Origin: Marinagarivorans sp. UBA5868
GTDB lineage: Bacteria > Pseudomonadota > Gammaproteobacteria > Pseudomonadales > Cellvibrionaceae
Direction of reading: 5' to 3'
Length of the DNA: 6,487 nt
NCBI GenBank assembly: GCA_002432095.1
Contig: DJFQ01000175.1
Span: 23,109-29,595 of the forward strand
The position numbers and the translations under genes are program-made. Positions within the stretch are counted from its first letter, which is position 1, and each line of letters begins with the position of its first letter. Of this stretch, positions 1-5,843 are shown piece after piece. The notes under the pieces were generated by a model. That model was given only the letters and a program-made list of their open reading frames with translations, was not told where the DNA came from and did not search any database.

Positions 1-162
1 TTGGAACGATGCCGAGTCTGGAACGCCTTCATTAGTGCGGGTTCGCCAAAAAAAGTTTACGCGACGAACCACAGAAAGTAGCGGGACTAACGTTTTGCGA
101 AGTGTGTCACTGGAGAGTACGCGCCCTAGATAGCTCCAGCGGCGCGAAACGGTCACAGAAGG
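1..162. other. Gene-free left edge, downstream of the minus-strand operon
   Basis: I see no supportable gene here. Plus frame 2 is open from the window edge to a TAG at 131-133, giving 43 codons rich in Arg, Ser and Thr; it could be the tail of a gene outside the window, but nothing in it is recognisable. A 6-bp inverted repeat (CGCGCC at 120-125, GGCGCG at 141-146, 15-base loop) lies just past the stop of the minus-strand operon. It is not followed by a T run on the minus strand, so it is a poor intrinsic terminator. Confidence 0.4.
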
Positions 163-1071
163 TCAGTGGGTGTTATAGAGATTCGCTGGTGAAAACTGAT
201 CGGTGAAAAGCCTTGCCGTAGGATCCCAATTTTTCTCACTGGATATGGTTTCCGGCAAGAAACCAGGGAATGGAATATATGTTTTAAGCTTATCGAGATT
301 GCCCGCCACATCTTTGCGCAGCTTCGCCGCATCGCATGCTTTACCGTTATAGGCCACGATTGTTCGCGCCCCTGCAGACCGCAGCATACAAAAATCCGGA
401 AACACGGATTCATAAGTGACTGATTCGGAGTGATAAAAATCTTTGTAAGAGAACGTATTGGATAACAGCAGCCCACCCGGTTTCAGCACCTTTTTTACTT
501 CCTGTAAAAATTCCTGGGTGGTGAGATGCTCTGGAATGTATTCGCCGTTGAACGCATCCAACATCACAACGTCGTACTGCGCGCCTTTCTGACCTTGCTT
601 GCGAATAAAAAAACGCGCGTCCTGAATTACCACTTCATTGCGCGGGCCTTCGGCGAAAAACATATAGTCCTTGGCGGCTTCCAGCATCTTCGGGTCAATC
701 TCCACAGTGGTGACATCCACCTTGGAAAAATAATCGTGCAGCGCTGTAGGCATAGTGCCACCACCAAGCCCAACACTCAGCACGCTGAGACCATCATCAA
801 GGGTCGACAGTACGGCAAACATTGCCTGGGAATAAAAGAACAATAATTCCTGGGGATTATTCAAAACCAAGCAGCTTTGAGAGTTGTAGGGATTTTTTTT
901 GTTTTCCAGGCGGACACAACGCTGGGGAGGATTTTCCACCACGGTAATATTGCGGTAGAGCGAGCGGTATTCCTTGACCACTTTAGGAGCCGCGTACGCG
1001 GGCGATGCAAGCATACTACCTGCGATGAACAGAGCCGCAAGAAGGCGGCCGGCTAAAGTCATGGATTTCAT
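163..1071 (-). CDS. Exported spermidine-synthase-like (class I SAM-fold) protein
   Basis: The 302-residue product has the Rossmann fold of spermidine synthases and class I methyltransferases. The nucleotide-binding loop GLGGGT is at 101-106, the acidic VEIDP strand end at 123-127, QDAR at 150-153 and the strand-4 motif MLDAF at 170-174. The family-typical IPEHLTTQEF follows at 179-188, and a DPTARLFTDQFSP tail is near the C-terminus. Residues 1-27 form a signal peptide: a Lys/Arg-containing start, a hydrophobic core and an AYA cleavage site before Ala28. Four cysteines (52, 67, 228, 246) would suit disulfides outside the cytoplasm. Its ATG overlaps the upstream gene's TGA as ATGA, with AGAGGA about 10 bases ahead, so the two are probably translationally coupled. 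The second acidic residue expected in the catalytic D-x-x-D of true SpeE appears absent after MLDAF, so aminopropyl transfer is uncertain. Fold assignment is firm; substrate and compartment are inferred. ATG at codon 4 is an alternative start. Confidence 0.85.
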   Translation of the reverse strand: MKSMTLAGRLLAALFIAGSMLASPAYAAPKVVKEYRSLYRNITVVENPPQRCVRLENKKNPYNSQSCLVLNNPQELLFFYSQAMFAVLSTLDDGLSVLSVGLGGGTMPTALHDYFSKVDVTTVEIDPKMLEAAKDYMFFAEGPRNEVVIQDARFFIRKQGQKGAQYDVVMLDAFNGEYIPEHLTTQEFLQEVKKVLKPGGLLLSNTFSYKDFYHSESVTYESVFPDFCMLRSAGARTIVAYNGKACDAAKLRKDVAGNLDKLKTYIPFPGFLPETISSEKNWDPTARLFTDQFSPANLYNTH

Positions 1072-1679
1072 GTCATTTTGGTCCTCTGGTAATGGAGGAA
1101 GCCCAGCGCGGACGCGAACAGCAGAGCCACCACATTGGCGTACATGATGGTATTGACCTCAAAATACGCCACTAACCAAAATGAGGTGAGCAATGTTCCT
1201 ACAGCAGATCCGAGAGTGGAGACTAGATAAAGATTCCCCGCGTAGCTGCCTACTTGGTGAAGTGATTCCGACACGGTACGGATTGCTACGGGTGATACCA
1301 TGCCCATCGTAATTGTTGGGATGAGATACAGCACCATTGCAGCAATCAAAGAACCTGTCCGCGGGTCTTCCGTATGATCGAACGTCAACGACAACACCCA
1401 TTCTGCCGCTTCGTTTACCAGCCACACTTGCACTGCGATGGCGGCCAGGAGAATGGCCAGAATCGCCGAGCCAAAATAACGGATAGAAAGGCGGCCACCA
1501 ACACCATAGCCTATGGCCAGCCCCACCATAAACGTAAAAATCAGGCTACCCCATATATAAACACTACTGCCGAAATAGGGGGCGAATATGCGCCCGCCGA
1601 GCATTTCAAAGCTCATAACGGCGAACCCTGAAATGAATACCATCAACAACACAATAAAGTGGCTTCTTATAAAAGTCAT
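1068..1679 (-). CDS. Six-helix membrane protein, N-terminal half of fused MFS/spermidine synthase type
   Basis: The 203-residue integral membrane protein has about six helices, roughly at residues 8-24, 40-60, 68-88, 110-128, 147-170 and 176-195. Its landmarks match the membrane domain that precedes the synthase domain in 'fused MFS/spermidine synthase' proteins. They are FEMLGGRIFAPYFG at 24-37, SVYIWGS at 39-45, MGMVSPVAIR at 125-134, and the G-x-x-x-GNLYLVSTLGSAVG region at 144-161. Here the two halves are separate, overlapping genes, so the proteins probably act as a complex in the inner membrane. I chose ATG 1679 because ACAGGT sits just upstream and the protein then starts with a normal charged N-terminus before helix 1. 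An in-frame TTG at 1730 has no ribosome-binding site and adds a hydrophilic stretch. No transport activity has been shown for this domain class as far as I know; its substrate is unknown. Confidence 0.85.
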   Translation of the reverse strand: MTFIRSHFIVLLMVFISGFAVMSFEMLGGRIFAPYFGSSVYIWGSLIFTFMVGLAIGYGVGGRLSIRYFGSAILAILLAAIAVQVWLVNEAAEWVLSLTFDHTEDPRTGSLIAAMVLYLIPTITMGMVSPVAIRTVSESLHQVGSYAGNLYLVSTLGSAVGTLLTSFWLVAYFEVNTIMYANVVALLFASALGFLHYQRTKMT

Positions 1680-1742
1680 AAAACCTGTAGAGTCTGGCTG
1701 ATCCCACTCCGGCAAACGTGCGCAGAGCAAAAAAGAGACGGC

Positions 1743-1771
1743 ATCATAGCCGTTGACACCTCAAATAACCA
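1743..1771 (-). promoter_or_regulatory. Weak sigma-70-like promoter candidate for the membrane/synthase operon
   Basis: On the minus strand TATGAT (1743-1748, 5 of 6 to the -10 consensus) is preceded, 17 bases upstream, by TGGTTA (1766-1771, 3 of 6 to the -35). Transcription would begin about 60 bases before the ATG at 1679 and downstream of the terminator that ends the 1998-2741 gene. The position is sensible but the -35 match is poor. Confidence 0.25.
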
Positions 1772-1786
1772 CCGACCCCAAAGTGG

Positions 1787-1820
1787 GTAGGAGCTGCGGT
1801 TCGGATGCAGCTTCGGACCC
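1787..1820. repeat. REP-like element: GTAG head plus imperfect hairpin
   Basis: A GTAG tetranucleotide (1787-1790) leads into a hairpin: GGAGCTGC (1790-1797) pairs with GCAGCTTC (1807-1814) with one G-U pair and a 9-base loop. GTAG followed by GAGC and a stem resembles the head of REP elements moved by RAYT transposases in Xanthomonas- and Pseudomonas-type genomes. Only one copy lies in this window, and no second inverted unit is seen, so the call rests on form alone. Confidence 0.3.
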
Positions 1821-1940
1821 CTGTTCTGCGACTAAGCTCAGCTACCAGACCCATTGCAGAACAAAAGCGTGAACAACATCACGCCATTTCAAGCATGGCT
1901 GTGAAGCTTCAGAGATTGAGTGTTTTAGATATTACTGAAG

Positions 1941-1973
1941 TGAAAAAGACGCTGCATGAACATGCAGCGTCTT
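1941..1973 (-). terminator. Intrinsic terminator of the four-repeat secreted-protein gene
   Basis: A perfect 13-base inverted repeat (1946-1958 and 1961-1973, half-site AAGACGCTGCATG) is separated by only two bases, so in RNA it folds as about 12 pairs around a GAAC or GTTC tetraloop. On the minus strand the stem runs into five Ts, 25 bases after the TAA at 1998-2000. On the plus strand no T run follows, so it acts in the minus direction. Confidence 0.85.
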
Positions 1974-1997
1974 GTGTGGAGCGCGAGTCAACGCCAA

Positions 1998-2741
1998 TTA
2001 TGGAGCAAGGAAATAAAACCTGTAATTGCCGCCATCATGCAGCATGTTAAAGCTGCTGAAATTGCTGTTGAATGGAATATTTTCCAACGTCAGCACAGGA
2101 ATGGAGTTGTAACCGTAATGGTAGGTGGAACCGTTCCAACCGAACTGATAAATTTTGTCCAGCACGCCGCTTTTACCAAAGTAAAGTCGGAACATATCGC
2201 CGTCGTGGAGCATCTCCCAACGATTCTTGTCCGTATCTGCCGGAGCGCCAGTGATGGAAATTACCGGGATGGAATTGTAGCCGTAATAATACGTGCTGCC
2301 GTTCCAGCCGAATTGATACAACTTGGTTTTATCGTTGCTGAGCAAATACAAACGATAAGTAGTGCCATCGTGCAGCATGGCAAAAGATTGGCTGCTGGCA
2401 TCCGCCGGCTTGTTGGCGATTGTTAACGTGGGAATAGAGTCATAACCGTAGTGGTAAGTGCTGCCATTCCAGGCGAACTGATACAACGTATTGTTAGAGC
2501 CTTGTTTGAAAAAATAGAGCCGGTAGGTGGTACCGTCGTGGAGCATCGCACTACGACTGTAGTCGGTATCTGCAGGCGCGTTGGTAATCTGAATATTGGG
2601 AATCGATTGGTAACCAAAACGGTATTTATCGGTTCCTTCCACCCATGCTGCCTGGTTCAGACTCGCCGCCTGTGCCCACACACTTACCAAACTGAGAGAT
2701 AAAACTGCACCTAAAATCCCTAAACCTTTTCGAAACATCAT
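1998..2741 (-). CDS. Secreted protein of four 55-56-residue repeats, function unknown
   Basis: The 247-residue protein has a clear Sec signal (MMFRKGLGI..., cleavage likely after VWAQA at residue 25). Almost all the rest is four tandem repeats. SIP recurs at residues 46, 102, 157 and 213, and MLHDG at 66, 122, 177 and 233, so the period is 55-56. Each unit reads roughly Y-x-F-x-W-N-G-S-T-Y-x-Y-G-Y-x-SIP, a short strand, P-A-D-x-D or similar, then MLHDG-x-x-(Y/F)-R-x-Y. Aromatic residues are frequent and the mature part has no cysteine. I do not recognise the family. Four equal all-beta-looking units suggest a closed structure such as a four-bladed propeller; that is inference. The start at 2741 follows AGAGGA with 7-base spacing; in-frame starts further upstream (to 2891) lack this and would bury the signal peptide. 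The gene stands alone with its own terminator. Confidence 0.88.
   Translation of the reverse strand: MMFRKGLGILGAVLSLSLVSVWAQAASLNQAAWVEGTDKYRFGYQSIPNIQITNAPADTDYSRSAMLHDGTTYRLYFFKQGSNNTLYQFAWNGSTYHYGYDSIPTLTIANKPADASSQSFAMLHDGTTYRLYLLSNDKTKLYQFGWNGSTYYYGYNSIPVISITGAPADTDKNRWEMLHDGDMFRLYFGKSGVLDKIYQFGWNGSTYHYGYNSIPVLTLENIPFNSNFSSFNMLHDGGNYRFYFLAP
2001..2627 (-). repeat. Four in-frame tandem repeats of about 165-168 bp
   Basis: These encode residues 39-247 of the secreted protein. The strongest DNA conservation covers the block for YQF(G/A)WNGSTY(H/Y)YGY(N/D)SIP, which begins units 2, 3 and 4 almost unchanged. The first unit (KYRFGYQSIP) is the most diverged at this block and lacks the WNGST segment; the last diverges around PFNSNFSS. 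The pattern fits internal duplication with end units drifting. Confidence 0.85.
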
Positions 2742-3160
2742 TTCAAGATCCTCTTTACCCATGATTAAAACCATCGGCAAATTAATGCTTCCCGCACAAG
2801 TCCTTAATTGCAACCCTGCGCGCAAGCATAAAATTATGCCAACGGCGTTTCGTGCACACCACTTAACATGTTCTTCAAGTGGCGCGTGCATGCTATCCGT
2901 TTAGCAGAACCGGCACAAGCAAAAATTGCAAAACGCGCAGTGAAAATTCCTAATACAAACCACGGACGAATTCGATGTGTGTCCGCAACGGATTGATAGT
3001 TGCATAAGAGGCAAAGGCGGACTACCAATACCTACGCGAAAGACAAGATGAGCGAACGCATAAATAGCGCACCAAGAGAAACAAAGTATTGTGACAAACA
3101 GGTGATCCGGTTCAGGGCGAGAGCAGTATAAGAAGCGACTCAGTGACCTGGAGATGCCTC
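2742..3160. other. Divergent intergenic region without a supportable gene
   Basis: This stretch of about 420 bases separates the minus-strand secreted-protein gene from the plus-strand lipoprotein gene, so it should contain promoters for both. It includes an inverted repeat GCATAA-AA-TTATGC at 2826-2839, a possible operator. TATAAG at 3127-3132 would be a -10 box for the lipoprotein gene about 22 bases before GTG 3161, but it has no convincing -35. Short open frames here (for example minus 2834-3028, 64 codons) have no ribosome-binding site, no recognisable motif and unusual composition. Confidence 0.5.
2749..2754 (-). promoter_or_regulatory. Ribosome-binding site that fixes the start at 2741
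   Basis: The minus strand reads AGAGGA, then seven bases, then ATGATG. This is the only strong Shine-Dalgarno among the candidate starts of this gene, and it places the signal peptide at the very N-terminus. Confidence 0.8.
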
Positions 3161-3736
3161 GTGGCCAGTCTTATCAATCAACTTACCCGCTCCTGGCGTC
3201 CTACGCTGACCCTCGCCAGTTTGATTCACCTATGGTCTTGTTCATCCGTTGCGGTGGAACAGTATTCGGCGAACCGGCCTGTGCTGGTGATGGAAGAGTT
3301 CTTCCGCGGTGAGCTACAAGCCCACGGCATAGTGAAAAACCGCGGTGGTGAGGTGATTCGCTATTTCAACGCCGATATCTGCGCACGCTGGAGTTCAGAT
3401 GGAAAAGGCACACTGGAAGAGTTGTTTATTTTCAACGATGGCGAACACCAAACCCGCACCTGGGTGCTCACACCGGCCGGCACAGGTCGTTACCAAGCTC
3501 GCGCCAATGACGTAGTGGGTACCAGCCTGGCCACTATCGCTGGCAACGCCCTCGCCATGGACTATGTGTTGGAAGTGCCCTACCGCAAATGGGTGCTGGA
3601 TGTGGGGGTGAAGGACCGGATGTATCTGGTCAATCCCACCACCATCATCAACGAATCCACTTTGCGCAAATGGGGTTTTACAGTGGGTTCGGTGGTCCTC
3701 ACCATCCGCCGGACAGGGTCCGGTGACGCCTGCTGA
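3161..3736 (+). CDS. DUF3833-family envelope lipoprotein
   Basis: From GTG 3161 the product is 191 residues. An N-terminal hydrophobic segment ends in LIHLWSC, putting a lipobox-type cysteine at residue 27. The Trp two residues before it is unusual, so lipidation is likely but not certain. The mature part matches my memory of DUF3833 proteins in order and content: EEFFRGELQAHGIV, V-I-R-Y-F-N-A-D-I, GTLEELFIFNDGEHQTRTW, GRYQARANDVVGTS, GNAL, MYLVNPTTIINESTLRKWGF and a closing V-L-T-I-R-R. The family has no established biochemical role that I know of. GTG 3161 has GGAG with 7-base spacing; GTG 3143 (197 residues) has only a weak GAAG and starts too near the candidate -10 at 3127. htpX follows 79 bases later on the same strand, so read-through is possible although htpX has its own promoter. 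Confidence 0.85.
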   Translation: MASLINQLTRSWRPTLTLASLIHLWSCSSVAVEQYSANRPVLVMEEFFRGELQAHGIVKNRGGEVIRYFNADICARWSSDGKGTLEELFIFNDGEHQTRTWVLTPAGTGRYQARANDVVGTSLATIAGNALAMDYVLEVPYRKWVLDVGVKDRMYLVNPTTIINESTLRKWGFTVGSVVLTIRRTGSGDAC

Positions 3737-3753
3737 AATTCTCTCGATGGTCC

Positions 3754-3782
3754 ATTGAATTTAATGCCAGCGGCACCCATCT
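3754..3782 (+). promoter_or_regulatory. Sigma-32 (heat-shock) type promoter of htpX
   Basis: ATTGAAT (3754-3760) and ACCCATCT (3775-3782) are separated by 14 bases. They match the RpoH consensus CTTGAAA - 13 to 15 bases - CCCCATNT at 5 of 7 and 6 of 7 informative positions. Transcription would start near 3789-3790, about 27 bases before the GTG of htpX. htpX is an established heat-shock gene in Escherichia coli, so the site agrees with the gene it precedes. Confidence 0.65.
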
Positions 3783-3815
3783 AAGGCGCAGTTCAACTTT
3801 GACAGGAGATGTTCT

Positions 3816-4697
3816 GTGTTACGCATAGGCTTGTTTTTAATGACCAACTTGGCGGTGCTGGCGGTAGCTGGTGTCACGCTGAACTTGTTGGGTGTCGGCC
3901 GTTTTATCACCGCCGAGGGCCTGAATCTGAGTTCTTTGCTGGTCTTCTGTGCGGTTTTTGGCTTCAGCGGCGCACTCGTCTCCCTCTTCCTTTCCAAATG
4001 GATGGCGAAGATGAGCGCACGGGTGCAAATCATCGACAATCCACGCACGCCGGACGAGCGCTGGCTGGTGGAAACCGTGCGTGAACTCGCCGCCAAAGCC
4101 AATATCGGTATGCCGGACGTGGGTATTTTCCCCGCAGAACAATCCAATGCATTCGCTACCGGATGGAACAAAAACAGCGCCTTGGTGGCGGTGAGTGCGG
4201 GCATGATGCGCCGATTCAATAAAAATGAAATCCGCGCGGTACTCGCTCATGAAGTAGGTCACGTGGCCAATGGCGATATGGTGACGCTTGCCCTGATCCA
4301 AGGCGTCATCAACACCTTTGTTATGTTTTTCGCCCGCATCATCGGTTACGCGGTGGATAAGGTCATTTTTAAAGAAGAACGCTCCCCCGGTATCGGCTTT
4401 TATATCGCCACCATAGTCGCGGAGATTATTCTCGCCTTCCTGGCCAGTATGATTGTCGCTTGGTTTTCCCGCCGACGAGAATTTCGCGCGGACCACGCCG
4501 GCGCAACCTTGGCGGATCGCCAGAGCATGATCAGCGCTTTACGGCGATTAAAAGCCGAGACGGAAGTGCCCAACCAAATGCCGGACACACTGGTGGCGTT
4601 CGGTATCGCCTCCGGCGCCCGCAACAAAGTCATGCAACTGTTTGCCACTCACCCCCCATTGGACGTGCGCATCGCGACATTGGAAAGTGAGCGCTAA
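3816..4697 (+). CDS. htpX: HtpX, membrane-bound zinc metalloprotease (M48B)
   Basis: HtpX is an inner-membrane endopeptidase that degrades damaged or misfolded membrane proteins, working alongside FtsH. The product is 293 residues, the same length as the E. coli protein. The zinc site HEVGH is at 145-149 with Glu146 catalytic, and the third ligand is Glu222 in [10 protein letters not shown]. Other family marks are N-A-F-A-T-G at 111-116, VAVSAGMM at 124-131, EIRAVLAHE ahead of the zinc site, and [13 protein letters not shown] at the C-terminus. Hydrophobic helices lie near 4-24, 36-57, 155-177 and 193-217, which places the active site on the cytoplasmic face as in the known family. The GTG start follows CAGGAGA with normal spacing. 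A heat-shock-type promoter lies upstream and an intrinsic terminator downstream. Nothing is missing or broken. Confidence 0.97.
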   Translation: MLRIGLFLMTNLAVLAVAGVTLNLLGVGRFITAEGLNLSSLLVFCAVFGFSGALVSLFLSKWMAKMSARVQIIDNPRTPDERWLVETVRELAAKANIGMPDVGIFPAEQSNAFATGWNKNSALVAVSAGMMRRFNKNEIRAVLAHEVGHVANGDMVTLALIQGVINTFVMFFARIIGYAVDKVIFKEERSPGIGFYIATIVAEIILAFLASMIVAWFSRRREFRADHAGATLADRQSMISALRRLKAETEVPNQMPDTLVAFGIASGARNKVMQLFATHPPLDVRIATLESER

Positions 4698-4707
4698 AAC
4701 AACAAAA

Positions 4708-4775
4708 CAATAGGTTACGAAAGCAATAGCTTACGAAAACAACAATAGGTTACGAAAACAACATGGGTTACGAAA
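4708..4775 (+). repeat. Four short direct repeats containing TTACGAAA in the htpX 3' region
   Basis: TTACGAAA occurs at 4715, 4731, 4750 and 4768, with spacings of 16, 19 and 18 bases. Three copies carry a CAATAG(G/C) lead and the fourth reads CATGGG. The run lies between the htpX stop and its terminator, so it would be transcribed as an A-rich, weakly structured 3' segment. It looks like local tandem duplication; no role is evident. Confidence 0.8.
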
Positions 4776-4776
4776 C

Positions 4777-4801
4777 AAAAGGGGCGACGGCCCCTTTTTT
4801 T
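4777..4801 (+). terminator. Strong, effectively bidirectional intrinsic terminator after htpX
   Basis: AAAAGGGGC (4777-4785) pairs perfectly with GCCCCTTTT (4790-4798) around a GACG loop, followed by further Ts to 4801. On the minus strand the same stem is followed by TTTTGTTT, so it can also stop transcription from the convergent phosphoesterase gene, whose stop codon is about 85 bases away. Confidence 0.93.
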
Positions 4802-4886
4802 GTAAATCTCTCCACCCCCAGGCCGATTTTTTGCAAATTTACTCTCAATGCCCATACGAGATTTAAGGCTTTTCCATGGGGTCTGG

Positions 4887-5627
4887 CTATGAGGTTCTGG
4901 TAAATTCCACTATCCGAAACGCTGGCAACTCAGGATTGGAGCGCTGCAGCAATGGGCGAGCGACATTGTAAACCGGGATATTGTTGACGGTTTTTCCCTC
5001 TGGAGACCCGCGGTGAGCATGGCCGTGAAAAATCACATCAACAGGGTAATGCACCAGCGGATCTTCCAGACGACTGGTACCCAGATAGGCATATATTTCC
5101 GGCGGCTCGCCCTGTACTGTCCCGAGAATCGGCGAATAGTGGAGCATGGCGATGCGTTGGTGGGTGCGTAGCTTTGCCAGCGCGGATTCCAACTTTAGCG
5201 CTTCCTGAATCGCTTCGTTAACGAACGCTTTGATGGCCCCCTCGCCCCATGGACCTAGTGCGTGCCGCCCGTAGCCGCCGGCAAAACCTTTTACGCCCGC
5301 AATACCAATACCTTCAATTTCCACAGCGTCGCCGTCGAGAATTCGTACACCGGCCTCCGTCAGCACACGCTTCACTTCGTCGGGGCTGCCCGATTCGTAG
5401 TCATGATTACCCAGCACTGCCACCACGGGCATTTTTTTTACCACCGCCAATTCGCCAGCCAACACTTCGGCCTCTTCTGCCAAGCCGTAATCGGTCAAGT
5501 CACCACACAGCAATAACATATCCGCCATTTCCGCGGCCTGAGCAAACAAAGGTCGCAATTGCCCTGCTGCCGATTTTGTACAGTGAAGATCACCCACCGC
5601 AGCTACTTTTATTTTTTCTTGTGCCAT
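4887..5627 (-). CDS. Calcineurin-like metallophosphoesterase
   Basis: The 246-residue cytoplasmic protein carries the complete two-metal phosphoesterase motif set: GDLH at 12-15, GDLTD at 42-46, GNHD at 73-76, the isolated His163 in MLHYSP, and GHAH at 202-205. There is no signal peptide or membrane segment. Such enzymes hydrolyse phosphomonoesters or phosphodiesters; the substrate cannot be read from sequence. A GGYGRHALGPWGEGA loop at 117-131, between the GNHD and HYSP blocks, is probably a substrate-cap feature. ATG 5627 is preceded by GAGGGC at acceptable spacing. The gene diverges from the nucleotidyltransferase at 5844 across 216 bases. My recollection is that this kind of phosphoesterase and that kind of nucleotidyltransferase often sit side by side in bacteria, hinting at a shared or opposing substrate; I could not check this. 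Confidence 0.93.
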   Translation of the reverse strand: MAQEKIKVAAVGDLHCTKSAAGQLRPLFAQAAEMADMLLLCGDLTDYGLAEEAEVLAGELAVVKKMPVVAVLGNHDYESGSPDEVKRVLTEAGVRILDGDAVEIEGIGIAGVKGFAGGYGRHALGPWGEGAIKAFVNEAIQEALKLESALAKLRTHQRIAMLHYSPILGTVQGEPPEIYAYLGTSRLEDPLVHYPVDVIFHGHAHRGSPEGKTVNNIPVYNVARPLLQRSNPELPAFRIVEFTRTS

Positions 5628-5671
5628 TACAAAACGCCCTCACTTCAATCATTCATTGGCTCGACTTTTCG

Positions 5672-5700
5672 CTTGTAATTTTTAACGTGGAGAACAGCAA
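5672..5700 (-). promoter_or_regulatory. Possible sigma-70 promoter of the phosphoesterase gene
   Basis: On the minus strand TTGCTG (5695-5700) and TACAAG (5672-5677) are 17 bases apart, matching 3 and 4 of 6 consensus positions. The predicted start, near 5665, leaves a leader of about 38 bases. Spacing and position are right but the hexamers are weak. Confidence 0.28.
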
Positions 5701-5781
5701 TATTTGCAATTCCTATACCAGCAACCTGCTTTTACCTGGATATTTATCTCTATATAAGCGCCCAAATTTCAAAAAATTCAC

Positions 5782-5797
5782 TGGCACAGCTCTTGCT
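5782..5797 (+). promoter_or_regulatory. Sigma-54 (RpoN) promoter of the nucleotidyltransferase gene
   Basis: TGGCACAGCTCTTGCT has the invariant GG (5783-5784) and GC (5795-5796) exactly ten bases apart. It agrees with TGGCAC-G-N4-TTGC(A/T) at every position but one. Transcription should start near 5808, giving a leader of about 36 bases before ATG 5844. The AT-rich run at 5765-5779 just upstream could help bending by IHF. Sigma-54 promoters need an enhancer-binding activator; I could not identify its binding site. Confidence 0.72.
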
Positions 5798-5843
5798 CAA
5801 GGATTTAAACGTCTTCTCATTATTATTTTTTACAGGTTGAAAC

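Noticed and set aside
526..846. Plus-strand open frame opposite the spermidine-synthase-like gene
   Set aside because: It is antisense to a gene with clear motifs and has no motif of its own.
1680..1730. Upstream TTG start for the membrane protein, adding 17 residues
   Set aside because: No ribosome-binding site precedes it, and the added residues are hydrophilic and unlike the start of this family. ATG 1679 has ACAGGT upstream.
2742..2891. Longer start for the four-repeat protein
   Set aside because: It would put about 50 residues in front of an obvious signal peptide, and the strong AGAGGA belongs to the start at 2741.
2834..3028. 64-codon minus-strand open frame in the divergent spacer
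   Set aside because: It has no ribosome-binding site and no recognisable motif, and its cysteine-rich composition is unlike the neighbouring genes.
3837..4496. Long minus-strand open frame (219 codons) opposite htpX
   Set aside because: It is a shadow of htpX: His-, Asp- and Gly-rich with no domain, and the plus-strand protein is unambiguous.
4708..4775. Iterons of a replication origin, or a small CRISPR
   Set aside because: The repeats are only 8 bases with uneven 16-19 base spacing. There is no replication gene, no spacers of constant length and no cas gene nearby.
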